The translations under genes were made by a program, and so were the position numbers. Positions 27,360 to 35,978 of a DNA stretch of 64,000 bases are shown here, one piece after another. The number at the start of each line of letters is the position of its first letter. Position 1 is the stretch's first letter. The DNA is taken from assembly GCA_026004735.1 (NCBI GenBank), contig BPJS01000001.1:4730859-4794858 (forward strand), given 5' to 3'. Below the pieces are notes generated by a model. That model had not been told where the DNA came from and did not search any database. It worked only from the letters and a program-made list of their open reading frames with translations. This DNA is from Isosphaeraceae bacterium (lineage in GTDB: Bacteria; Planctomycetota; Planctomycetia; Isosphaerales; Isosphaeraceae).

Positions 27360-29351
27360 TCAGGGGCGACCTGGAGAGCGGCGGAGGACGGCCTGGCGAA
27401 AGAGCTCGGCGGGAGAGAGGTTGGGGGCGTTGGGGGAGGTTTCTGGCTCGGGGGGTTGTGATGGTGCGGGAGTGGTTGGGGTGGGGGCTGGCGGGGTTGG
27501 AACGTGGGTGGGAGGGGGATTGGGGTGGTCAGAGTCCAGGAGAAGCGGAGCCGGTGAGGGGGAGGCGGCGGCGGGATCTGGTTGGAAGGTGGGCTGAGCG
27601 GTTTGGCGGGTGAGGGGAGGGGGAAGCTCGGCAGAGGTGGTGGGCAGGTCGGCGGGTGGAAGGGGGACGGGGCCCGGGGTTTCGACCAGAGCGCGGAGGG
27701 TTTGGAGGGCGTGGTGGATGGCGTCGAGGTCGGCCTCGATGGCCTCGCGGTAGGTGGTGAGGACGCGTCCGAAGTGACGGCGGAGGACGGCGGCGATGGC
27801 GTGTCGGCCGACGTTGGCGGGAGGGGGCGTCAGGCCAGTCAAGGCCAGAGCGGTCAGGCCGTGGAGGAGGGTGAAGGCGAGCGCCGTGGTGGTCAGGACG
27901 AGGGCGAGCAGGTCAAAGCCGCCGGTGGGTTGGCCGTGGAGGAGGCGGATCAGGAGCGAGGCGAGGGCGGCGGCGGCCAGGAGCATGGGGATGGCCCAGC
28001 CGACGAGGCTGGCGGAATGGGCGACGAGGGTGAGGCGGCGTGAGGGGCTGGCGTCGAGCAGTCCGTGGCGGAGGCGCAGTTCGCGGACGAGATCAGCGGC
28101 GAGGATGTCGATCGGGAAGCTGGCGGTGTCGCGGCGCCAGCGGTCGAGGGGAAGCCTGGCGGCGTAGATCTGGTCTCGGAGCTGGTCGGACCAAGCCCGG
28201 AAGGCGTGGTCGAGGGCATCGGTCGAAGAGCCTGTGAGGAGGTCGTCGAGGTCGGGCGAGGGTCCGCCGCCGAGGCCTCGGACGTGGCGGGCGAGGCGGG
28301 GGAGGGTGATGGTGAGCAAGTCAGCCAGGGCGAGCCAGGCGCGAAATGGTCCGAAGAAGTGGCGGTGGAGGCGGAGGGTGGCCTGGGGTCGCAGCTCGAG
28401 ATCGGCGGCGGCGAGGGTGGGGTGGAGGTCAGCGGTGAGTCGGAGGGATTGGGACTCGATGGCGGTGGCCGCGAGGGATTCGAGCGCGTCGAGGCGTGCG
28501 TGTAGGTCTGGCGGGAAGAGCTGGGCGAGGGTGTTTTCGAGATGGTCGAGGAGGCGGAGCCGCTGGGCGCGGCGCATCCGGGCGATGTCGCCGTCGCGGA
28601 GTTCGGTTTCGATGTGGGCGCGGAGGCTGGGGAATTCGTCGATGGGAGCGGCGGGGGGAGGGATGGTGCCGTCGTCGCGGGGGATGTGGCGGGCGGCCGA
28701 GATACGGAGGATGGGCAGGGAGGGGCAGCCGAGTTCGGCGAAGCGGTGGCGGATTTCGATGGCGGCCTGTTCGAGTTCGTCGGGTGTGGCCAGGTCGGCT
28801 TTGTTGAGGACGGCTAAGGAGGCCGAGAAGCGGCGTTCGTCGCGGATGACGCTCCAGGCACGTTCTTCCCAGTATTTTTCGGGGGAGAAGACGTATAAGA
28901 CGAGGCCGGCGGCCTTGAGGATGGTGCGTGCGGCGGCGCGGTTGGAGGTGGCGAAGCTGTCGAGGTCTGGGGTGTCGATGAGGATTTTGAAGCGGAGTTC
29001 GGGGCGGTTGTGGGTGACGAGTCGGGCCGAGGCGGTCAGTTCAGCGGGGAGTTCGCTGGCGGGGATGGCCTGATGGAGGTAGAGGGTGGGCTGGAGGGTG
29101 CAGGGGCGTTGTTCGGCGGCCTCGGCGATGGTTGCGCCGGCCAGGGCGTTGATGAGGGAGCTTTTGCCGACGCCAGAGCCGCCGGCCAGGGCGATGATGA
29201 GCAGGTCGTGGGTGGCGGAGGCGAGCTGGGCGCCGAGGCGGTCGGCGGCTTGGCGGACGCGTGCGGCGTCGTCGGGTCGGAGGCTGAGGGCGTGGGGGGT
29301 AGTGATGTGTTCGCGGAGTCGGTTGAGGGCGTCGGCGGCGGCGGGGGTCAT
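27360..29351 (-). CDS. Large membrane GTPase (Era/dynamin-like), second gene of the GTPase cassette
   Basis: A 663-residue protein. G1 is ALAGGSGVGKSSLINALAG (Lys at about 63), a Thr in PCTLQPT near 85 could serve G2, G3 is LIDTPDLDS at about 126-131, and G4 is VLNKADL at about 183-186. A long helical region of about 280 residues follows, then two strongly hydrophobic segments at about 470-535 (LVGWAIPMLLAAAALASLLI; LLALVLTTTALAFTLLHGL). A short helical segment and a Pro-rich disordered tail close it. GTPase head, helical stalk and membrane hairpin recall bacterial dynamin-like and YcjX/YcjF-like proteins. Its ATG overlaps the stop of the preceding GTPase by 4 nt, so the two are translationally coupled. 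Membrane remodelling is an inference. Confidence 0.82.
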   Translation of the reverse strand: MTPAAADALNRLREHITTPHALSLRPDDAARVRQAADRLGAQLASATHDLLIIALAGGSGVGKSSLINALAGATIAEAAEQRPCTLQPTLYLHQAIPASELPAELTASARLVTHNRPELRFKILIDTPDLDSFATSNRAAARTILKAAGLVLYVFSPEKYWEERAWSVIRDERRFSASLAVLNKADLATPDELEQAAIEIRHRFAELGCPSLPILRISAARHIPRDDGTIPPPAAPIDEFPSLRAHIETELRDGDIARMRRAQRLRLLDHLENTLAQLFPPDLHARLDALESLAATAIESQSLRLTADLHPTLAAADLELRPQATLRLHRHFFGPFRAWLALADLLTITLPRLARHVRGLGGGPSPDLDDLLTGSSTDALDHAFRAWSDQLRDQIYAARLPLDRWRRDTASFPIDILAADLVRELRLRHGLLDASPSRRLTLVAHSASLVGWAIPMLLAAAALASLLIRLLHGQPTGGFDLLALVLTTTALAFTLLHGLTALALTGLTPPPANVGRHAIAAVLRRHFGRVLTTYREAIEADLDAIHHALQTLRALVETPGPVPLPPADLPTTSAELPPPLTRQTAQPTFQPDPAAASPSPAPLLLDSDHPNPPPTHVPTPPAPTPTTPAPSQPPEPETSPNAPNLSPAELFRQAVLRRSPGRP

Positions 29352-31222
29352 TGCGGGCTCCTGAAGGTGGCGGTCAGGAGGGCGGCATCGGCGGCGGCGG
29401 CGGCGAGGTCGGCGGTGGTGGCGGGGACGTGGTAAAGCGATTGAACCGGTTGGACCAGTTGCTGCTCGACCAATTGGGTAAGGGCGGCGAGCTGTTGTTG
29501 TTTGAGCTGAGTTTTTTGGAGCTGGAGGTAGGGGTCGAGGCCGGCTTCGAGGGCGAGCCGCTGGAGGGGTGCGACGAGGGGGCCGACGACGGCGTCGGTC
29601 CAGTCCAGGCCGCCGGAGGCGACGATCAGGGAGGTGGTGCCGACGTCGAGGGAGAGTTTGATGCCGCGAAGGGCGGTTAGGAGCCGGGGGCGCTGGGTGA
29701 TGAGGTTGTAGAGGGTGTGGGCGCGGTCGGAGGTGATCTGGTCGATACGCGCGCGGTAGTCGAGGTAGGCGGCGCCGAGGGAGTCGGCCAGGTGGGGGAG
29801 AAACGAGGGGCTGGCCAGGGTGCGGACGATGGCGGGCCAGGCGGGATCGGTCGATTGGGCGGCCAGGCTTTGTGCCTCGCCACGGAGGGCTTCGATCCAG
29901 CGCTCGAAGGCGTGAGCGATGGCGTCCAGCTCAGGGCCGCGGCGTGCGGTGGAACGGATACCGAAGAGTCCTTGGACGCCACGGGCGACGGTGGCGAAGA
30001 CCCAGCGGCTGGCGGAGCGGAGGCCGCGGCTGACGCCGGAGACGATCGGTCCGATGCCGGGAACCTCGAGCAGGTCGAGCACTTTGACCAGCGCCTGGTT
30101 GAACTCGACGTAGCGTTCGCCGTCGAGGTAGTCGCGGCGGTAGGGGTCGAGGAAGGCGGAGCGGGTCAGGGAGGCGACGCGGCTTTCCCAGTCGCGGTGG
30201 CGGGTCAGGGCAGCGTGGAGGGGTGCGAGGATCTGGTCCAGATGGCGCTGGAGCATCTGGGAGCCTCCGAGCAGGGCGGCGTGGCGGAGCCGGGGGCCGG
30301 TGGCGAGTTCGGCGGCGACGCGGCGGCGGAGCTCGGTGGCTTCGGGGGTGGCGAGCAGTCGGTCGAGGCGAGCGACTTCGCTCTCGGCGACGACCTGGGG
30401 CAGGGGGAGGATGCGGTCGGCGGGTGTGGGTGAGTGCCCGGGGCGTTCCTCGGCGAGTTTGCGACGAACGTCGTCGAGCAGGGCGGAGCCAGGTTCGAGC
30501 TTGTTGGCGACGACCAGCAGGGGGATCCGGGAGTCGAGGATCAGGCCGCGGAGCAGACGTCCGCGGTGATCGGCGTAGTTTTCGCGGGTGAGGGTCATGA
30601 CAACCAGGTCGGCCAGAGCGAGGGTGTCGAGGACGGTGGGGAGGTAGAGTTGGGCCTCTTCAGTGGAGAAGTCGGGGATGTCCCAAAAGATGGCGGCGGA
30701 AGCGGCGGGGGGGGCCAGGGGGGGCGCATCCAGGCGGGTTGGGTCGTTGACGGCGAGGGCGGCTCGATACCCCTCGGCGCGGAGGGCGTTGTCGTCCTGG
30801 CGGGGTGGGTGGCGGTCCTGGTAGCGGGTGTAGTCGGCGAAGCGGGTGGGGAAGGCGTCGAGGAAGCGGTTGCCGAGGGCCGCGAGGCGGTAAGCCTCGG
30901 GGTGTTGGCTGAAGCGTGCGCGGAAGGACATGGCGGCGGCGGGGCGGCCCAGGAGGAGGTTGAGCACGGTTGACTTGCCGCTATTGGTCCCGCCGAAGAC
31001 GACGACGTGGAGCGGATCGTCGGCGAGCCGGGGGGAGTCGAGGGCGGGCCGCAGTTTCTGGCGGAGCAGGGCGGCGGCGTAGCGAGCGACCGGGACGTGG
31101 ACGGATTCAGAATCGGCCGGCGGCGCATCCAGTGCCACGGCACGGTCGATCAGGGCCAGCAGGCGGTCGCAGGCGGCAACGGCGGACCGGCAGGGTGGAC
31201 TGTCGCGCGTGACGTCGGGCAT
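29348..31222 (-). CDS. Large GTPase (dynamin-like/TRAFAC), first gene of the GTPase cassette
   Basis: A 624-residue protein. About 65 helical residues precede the G domain. G1 is VVVFGGTNSGKSTVLNLLLG (Lys about 83), G3 is FWDIPDFSTEE at about 181-186 (Asp-x-Pro-Asp instead of DxPG, as in its partner), and G4 is LVVANKLEPG at about 240-243 (Glu for Asp). The remaining 370 residues are mostly helical. Weakly hydrophobic parts near 370-410 (VPGIGPIVSGVSRGL) and 540-565 (TSLIVASGGLDWTDAVVG) could touch membrane, but there is no classic TM segment. A Gln-rich helix near the end (LQLQKTQLKQQQLAALTQLVEQQ) suggests a coiled coil. It overlaps the next gene by 4 nt. Confidence 0.8.
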   Translation of the reverse strand: MPDVTRDSPPCRSAVAACDRLLALIDRAVALDAPPADSESVHVPVARYAAALLRQKLRPALDSPRLADDPLHVVVFGGTNSGKSTVLNLLLGRPAAAMSFRARFSQHPEAYRLAALGNRFLDAFPTRFADYTRYQDRHPPRQDDNALRAEGYRAALAVNDPTRLDAPPLAPPAASAAIFWDIPDFSTEEAQLYLPTVLDTLALADLVVMTLTRENYADHRGRLLRGLILDSRIPLLVVANKLEPGSALLDDVRRKLAEERPGHSPTPADRILPLPQVVAESEVARLDRLLATPEATELRRRVAAELATGPRLRHAALLGGSQMLQRHLDQILAPLHAALTRHRDWESRVASLTRSAFLDPYRRDYLDGERYVEFNQALVKVLDLLEVPGIGPIVSGVSRGLRSASRWVFATVARGVQGLFGIRSTARRGPELDAIAHAFERWIEALRGEAQSLAAQSTDPAWPAIVRTLASPSFLPHLADSLGAAYLDYRARIDQITSDRAHTLYNLITQRPRLLTALRGIKLSLDVGTTSLIVASGGLDWTDAVVGPLVAPLQRLALEAGLDPYLQLQKTQLKQQQLAALTQLVEQQLVQPVQSLYHVPATTADLAAAAADAALLTATFRSPQ

Positions 31223-31272
31223 GGGCAGACGAAGCGATTTGGGTTGACCGGAGCGGGTCAGCGGGTCCGGGA

Positions 31273-31301
31273 ATCGTCCGGGGGTGGGGCAGGAATGTCA
31301 A
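31273..31301 (-). promoter_or_regulatory. Possible promoter of the GTPase cassette
   Basis: On the minus strand, TTGACA (31301-31296, 6/6), 17 nt, then GACGAT (31278-31273, 3/6), about 50 nt upstream of the first GTPase start. The -10 match is weak. Confidence 0.35.
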
Positions 31302-31398
31302 CGCCGGGAAGCTGTTGCGTCGGAGAGTCAGGGTGTCGGATCATGAGACTCGAGGATCCAATCCGGCAAGGAGCGGTCGGAAGAGGGGGGGCGAGGTG

Positions 31399-34164
31399 AT
31401 GGGTGTCCCTGGCGGTCGGGTTGTGGTGTGTCTGCTGCTGCTGTTGTCGGGAGCCGGCGGGGCTGTGGGGGCGGACGATGGGCCGATCCGGCTGGACCCG
31501 GAGAACCCGCATTATCTGAACCTGCGCGGTCGGCCGACGCTGCTGGTTGGCTCGGGGGAGCATTACGGGGCGGTCTTGAACCTGGACTTTGATTACGAGG
31601 TTTATCTGGATGCGGTCCGGGACGCCGGATTGAATCTGACGCGGACCTTCAGCGGAACCTACCGGGAGGTTGCCGGCTCGTTCGGAATTCAGAAGAACAC
31701 GCTGGCGCCGGCGGCGAACCGATATCAGGCACCCTGGAAGAAGGTGGCCGACGCCCAGGAGGGAAAGCCGGAAACGTACGACCTGGACGCGTTCGACCCG
31801 GCGTACTTCGAGCGGCTGGATCGGTTTGTGCGGGCCGCGGCCGAACGAGGGATCGTCGTCGAACTGGTCTTGTTCTGCCCGTTCTACGAGCCGGTGCTCT
31901 GGGACGTCAATCCGATGAATGCGCAGAACAACGTCAACGGCGTGGGTACGATGCCGCGTGAAGAGGTCTACACGCTGAAGCATCCCGAGCTTTTGAACCG
32001 GCAACTGGCGTTCGTCCGGGAGGTGGTGACGCGGCTCAACGACCACGACAATCTCTATTACGAGATTTGCAACGAACCGTACGCCGGGCCGGTGGCGCGG
32101 GAGTGGCAGAGTCGGATCGCCGAGGAGATCGCCGCGACCGAGGCGCGGCTGCCCAAGAAGCACCTGATCGCGGAGAACTTCGCCAACGGCCAGGGGAAGG
32201 TGGAACAGACGGTGCATCCCGAGGTGGACATCGTCAACTTTCATTACGCCGAGCCGGAGGCGGTGCTGGAGAACTACGGGCTGAATCGGGCCCTCGGGGA
32301 TGACGAGACGGGCTTTGAGGGAAATGGGGATCGGCCGTACCGGTCCGAAGCGTGGCGGTTTCTGCTGTCGGGCGGGGCAATTTTCAGCAACCTGGATTAC
32401 TCGTTTACGGTCGACTCCGAAGACGGGACGGCCGAGGTGACCGAGCCGACGCCGGGGGGTGGCGGGCCACGGCTGCGGAAGCAGTTGCGCTTTCTCAAAG
32501 AGTTTCTGGAGGGGATGGATTTCGTGCGGATGCGGCCCGAGCCGGGGATCATCGTGGGATTACCCGACGGGGCGCGGGCGGTGGCTCTGGTGGAGCAGGG
32601 GCGACAGTATGCGATTTATGGGGAGGGCGGAGGGCGGGGGGCGTGGTCGATCCGGCTTCCGCGGGGTCGGTACGCGCTGAGCTGGTTCGATCCGGTAGAA
32701 GGGCGGTTGCTGGCGACCGGGGAGCTGAGGGTTGGCGGGGAGACCGAGGAGGTCGAGACGGCGGTGGCAGTGCCGGTGGAGGCTGAGGAGCTGGTGCTGA
32801 AGCTGGTGGGTCTGGCCGGCGGTGGGGGAGGCGGGGGGCGGTTGCCGCGGCTGCGGGTCAGCGAGAATCGGCGGTTTCTGGTTCAGGAAGACGGCGCACC
32901 GTTTTTCTATTTGGGCGACACGGCCTGGGAGCTGTTTCACCGGCTCAATCGCGAGGAGACCATCACATACCTGGACGATCGCGCAGCCAAGGGGTTCAAC
33001 GTGATTCAGGCGGTGGTGCTGGCGGAGCTGGATGGGCTGAACACGCCCAGCGCGCTGGGCGAGCGGCCGTTGCACGAGAACGACCCGTCGAAGCCCAACG
33101 AAGCGTACTTCCGGCACGTGGACTGGGTGGTCGAGGAAGCCAACCGGCGGGGCCTGTACGTCGGGCTGCTGCCGACGTGGGGCGACAAGGTAAATAAGAA
33201 GTGGGGGGTTGGGCCGGAGATCTTCACGCCCGAGAATGCGCGGGTCTATGGCCAGTTTTTGGGGCGGCGGTACCGAGACCGGGGGATCATCTGGATTCTG
33301 GGCGGCGACCGACCGGTGGAGAGCAATGAGCAGCGGGCGATCTGGGACGCGATGGCGGCGGGCTTGCGTGCCGGAGACGGTGGAGCGCACCGGATCAGCT
33401 ATCATCCGATGGGGGGTCAAAGCTCCCACGACGCGGTGGGCCAGGCCGAATGGATCGATTTTCATATGATCCAGTCGGGTCATAGCCACCGCAACAGTGC
33501 GAATTACGACCGGATCGCCCAGCTCTACGCGCTGGAGCCGGCTAAGCCGTGCCTCGATGCGGAGCCGTGCTACGAAGATCACCCGGTGGGCTGGAAGCCG
33601 CAGGAGCTGGGTTGGTTTGACGCGTACGACGTTCGCAAGGCGGTTTACTGGAGCGTGTTTGCGGGCGGTTGTGGGGTGACGTATGGCTGTCACGACATCT
33701 GGCAATTCATGGCACCGGGGCGGGCTCCGGTGGGTCATGCGCGTAATCCGTGGCGGGTGGGCCTGAAGCTGCCGGGATCGGCGCAGATGCAGCATTTGAA
33801 GAATTTGATGCTGTCGCGGCCCTATTTGGAACGGATACCGGACGCGGGGCTGGTTGTGGGCGATTTGGGCGGCGGGGGCGACCGTGTGCAGGCCACGCGC
33901 GCCCGGGATGGATCGTACGGGATGATTTACGTTCCGCGGCAGCGTGCGGTGACGGTCGATCTGGGCCGACTGGCCGGGTCGGAGGTGGTGGCGACGTGGT
34001 ACAGCCCGCGGGACGGATCGACGCGGCCGGCCGGTCGCTACGAGCGGTCGCAGCCAGGCGCTTGGACGCAGCGCTTTGAGCCGCCGGGAGACGAGGGGCC
34101 AGACTGGGTGCTGGTCATCGACGAGGCGGCCAGAGGGTTCGCTCCGCCGGGGCAGGTCGAGTGA
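31399..34164 (+). CDS. Secreted two-domain glycoside hydrolase: GH5-like barrel fused to DUF4038 (apiosidase-like) module
   Basis: A 921-residue protein with a signal peptide (VVVCLLLLLSGAGGAVG). Residues about 30-480 look like a cellulase-type TIM barrel: LRGRPTLLVGSGEHYGAVLN, a long barrel, and DNLYYEICNEPYAGPV near 224, where NEP matches the acid/base Glu of clan A. It ends in a beta module. A Gly-rich linker (GGGGGGG) joins a second unit starting near 482: FLVQEDGAPFFYLGDTAWELF, GFNVIQAVVLAELDGLN, GRRYRDRGIIWILGGDRPV. This is the DUF4038/GH140 pattern, with a C-terminal collagenase-associated-type beta domain (YSPRDGSTRPAGRY). It probably attacks a branched plant or algal polysaccharide outside the cell. 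ATG 31399 is chosen for the signal peptide. Confidence 0.87.
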   Translation: MGVPGGRVVVCLLLLLSGAGGAVGADDGPIRLDPENPHYLNLRGRPTLLVGSGEHYGAVLNLDFDYEVYLDAVRDAGLNLTRTFSGTYREVAGSFGIQKNTLAPAANRYQAPWKKVADAQEGKPETYDLDAFDPAYFERLDRFVRAAAERGIVVELVLFCPFYEPVLWDVNPMNAQNNVNGVGTMPREEVYTLKHPELLNRQLAFVREVVTRLNDHDNLYYEICNEPYAGPVAREWQSRIAEEIAATEARLPKKHLIAENFANGQGKVEQTVHPEVDIVNFHYAEPEAVLENYGLNRALGDDETGFEGNGDRPYRSEAWRFLLSGGAIFSNLDYSFTVDSEDGTAEVTEPTPGGGGPRLRKQLRFLKEFLEGMDFVRMRPEPGIIVGLPDGARAVALVEQGRQYAIYGEGGGRGAWSIRLPRGRYALSWFDPVEGRLLATGELRVGGETEEVETAVAVPVEAEELVLKLVGLAGGGGGGGRLPRLRVSENRRFLVQEDGAPFFYLGDTAWELFHRLNREETITYLDDRAAKGFNVIQAVVLAELDGLNTPSALGERPLHENDPSKPNEAYFRHVDWVVEEANRRGLYVGLLPTWGDKVNKKWGVGPEIFTPENARVYGQFLGRRYRDRGIIWILGGDRPVESNEQRAIWDAMAAGLRAGDGGAHRISYHPMGGQSSHDAVGQAEWIDFHMIQSGHSHRNSANYDRIAQLYALEPAKPCLDAEPCYEDHPVGWKPQELGWFDAYDVRKAVYWSVFAGGCGVTYGCHDIWQFMAPGRAPVGHARNPWRVGLKLPGSAQMQHLKNLMLSRPYLERIPDAGLVVGDLGGGGDRVQATRARDGSYGMIYVPRQRAVTVDLGRLAGSEVVATWYSPRDGSTRPAGRYERSQPGAWTQRFEPPGDEGPDWVLVIDEAARGFAPPGQVE

Positions 34165-34275
34165 GGCGGCGGCGGGCTGGGAGTGGTGGGCTGACGGAAA
34201 GCGAGGTCGGGCCGGTTCGGGTGGCGGTGGGTTGGCTGGTCAGGGATGGGACGCGCGGAAGGAAGGGGGGGAGGC

Positions 34276-35790
34276 GTGGGGTGGCTGGGCGGGCTGTTGT
34301 TGGCGTTGGCGGCGGTCCAGGATGGGTGGGGGCCGCGGGTGGCGGTGACGATCGACCCCCGGGTGGGCGAAGGGCCGATCACGGGGCGATTGATCGTGGC
34401 GATTGACGACGGGGGACGGGGCGGATCGCTGCGAGAGCGTATTTCGCAGGTGGTGGGCGGACCGCGGTTGCTTCTGGCGCGTGACGTGGATGGCGTTGAG
34501 GCAGGCGAGCCGGTGCTGCTCGACGAGCGGGCTGACCGGTTTCCCCCGGAGGGACAGGCTGCGTGGGGGCCGGGAACGTATCGGGTGCAGGCGGTCTTGA
34601 AGCGTCATCCGGATTTGAACCTGCTGAATGCGCCGGGGGATTTGTATTCGGAGGTGGTAACGTGGCGGGTGGATCGGGCCGACGCGGGTGGGGTGGTGGC
34701 AGTGAGGCTCGATCGAGAGGAGCCGGCGGAGGTCGTGCCGGAGGATACGGAGTGGGTGCGGTATCGGAAGCTCGCTTCGGCGAAGCTGAGCGCGTTTTAT
34801 GGGCGGCCAATTTTTGTGCGTGTGGCGGTGGCGGTGCCGCGGGGTTTTGAGGAGGAGCCGGAGCGGAGGTATCCGACCTGGGTGCGTGTCGGCGGCTTTG
34901 GGTCGCGGTATACCGAGCTGGGGCGTGATTTTGGCGAGCGAAGCCGGTTCTTGCGGCTCTGGACGGCGGAGGATACGCCGCGGTTTTTGGTAGTGCACCT
35001 GGACGGCGCGGGGCCGCTGGGGGATCCGTATCAGGTCAACTCGGCCAATCATGGGCCGTTTGGGGACGCGTTGATCGAGGAGGTGTTGCCAGCGGTGGAG
35101 CGGGAGTTTCGGGGGAATGGGAAGCGGGTTGTCAGTGGGGTCTCGACGGGCGGGTGGGTGAGCCTCGCGCTTCAGGTGTTTTACCCGGATGCGTTTGCGG
35201 GATGCTGGTCGGCGGCGGCGGACCCAGTCGATTTTCGGAGACTTCAACGTGTGAACGTCTATGATGACGAAAATGCGTATGTTGAACCGGATGGGAGTGA
35301 ACGTCCGGCGTGTCGGGATCCGCGTACGGGTCGGGTGCGGTACACGATGCGCCGCGAGGTGGCGTTGGAGGCGTTGATGGGGCGTGGGGGGCGGTGGGAG
35401 TTGTCGGGGGGGCAGTGGGCGTCGTGGAATGCGACGTTTGGGCCGCGGGGAGCGGATGGGTGGCCGGTGCCGCTGTGGGATGGGCGTACAGGCCGGATGG
35501 ATCGTTCGGTGGGGGAGTGGTGGCGGCGGTACGATTTGAGGCTCTTCGTCGAGGAACACTGGGCGAGCCTGGGGCCGAAGCTGAGAGGGAAGGTGCATAT
35601 CTGGATGGGGGATCGCGACGACTACTTTCTGGACGAGGCGATGCGGTTGTTTGCGGACGTGGTGGGGAGGCTGGACCCGCCCGCGGATTTTGCGATCCGA
35701 TGGATGCCGGGACGGGGTCACGTTGGGCCGGACCTGACGGAGCGGGAGTTGCTCGGGCAGATGGCGGCGGCGGTGGGTGCCGAACCGTGA
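34276..35790 (+). CDS. Secreted esterase of the alpha/beta-hydrolase fold (enterochelin-esterase/esterase-D-like)
   Basis: About 504 residues. GTG 34276 (MGWLGGLLLALAAVQDGWG) gives a clean signal peptide and sits just after a purine-rich RBS. ATG 34246 in the same frame is the alternative, but its RBS would abut the start. The N-terminal 180 residues are a beta-rich domain. The catalytic part shows the nucleophile elbow GVSTGGWVSLAL (Ser near 293), an acid loop WMGDRDDYF (Asp near 445) and a His in PGRGHVGPDL near 478. These put it in the esterase family that deacylates carbohydrates or siderophores. It follows the double glycosidase by 111 bp on the same strand, so removal of acyl groups from polysaccharide is a fair inference. 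Confidence 0.82.
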   Translation: MGWLGGLLLALAAVQDGWGPRVAVTIDPRVGEGPITGRLIVAIDDGGRGGSLRERISQVVGGPRLLLARDVDGVEAGEPVLLDERADRFPPEGQAAWGPGTYRVQAVLKRHPDLNLLNAPGDLYSEVVTWRVDRADAGGVVAVRLDREEPAEVVPEDTEWVRYRKLASAKLSAFYGRPIFVRVAVAVPRGFEEEPERRYPTWVRVGGFGSRYTELGRDFGERSRFLRLWTAEDTPRFLVVHLDGAGPLGDPYQVNSANHGPFGDALIEEVLPAVEREFRGNGKRVVSGVSTGGWVSLALQVFYPDAFAGCWSAAADPVDFRRLQRVNVYDDENAYVEPDGSERPACRDPRTGRVRYTMRREVALEALMGRGGRWELSGGQWASWNATFGPRGADGWPVPLWDGRTGRMDRSVGEWWRRYDLRLFVEEHWASLGPKLRGKVHIWMGDRDDYFLDEAMRLFADVVGRLDPPADFAIRWMPGRGHVGPDLTERELLGQMAAAVGAEP

Positions 35791-35904
35791 GCGAGTACGG
35801 CGAACCAGGACGGGGCGGGCGGGTTGGCGTGCGCGGGTGACGGGGAGGGCCGGGGGGGCGGGCGAGGGGGAGCAGGCGGTCAGGGATTCGGGTTGGGCAC
35901 GACG

Positions 35905-35933
35905 TTGCCGGGTCAGGGGCGGCGGGCTATGCT
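35905..35933 (+). promoter_or_regulatory. Promoter candidate for the Gfo/Idh/MocA gene
   Basis: TTGCCG (35905-35910, 4/6), 17 nt, TATGCT (35928-35933, 4/6), about 45 nt upstream of the ATG at 35979. Confidence 0.4.
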
Positions 35934-35978
35934 CGGGGGATGGGTTGAATTCCTGATCTATTGAAAGGACATGTGAAC

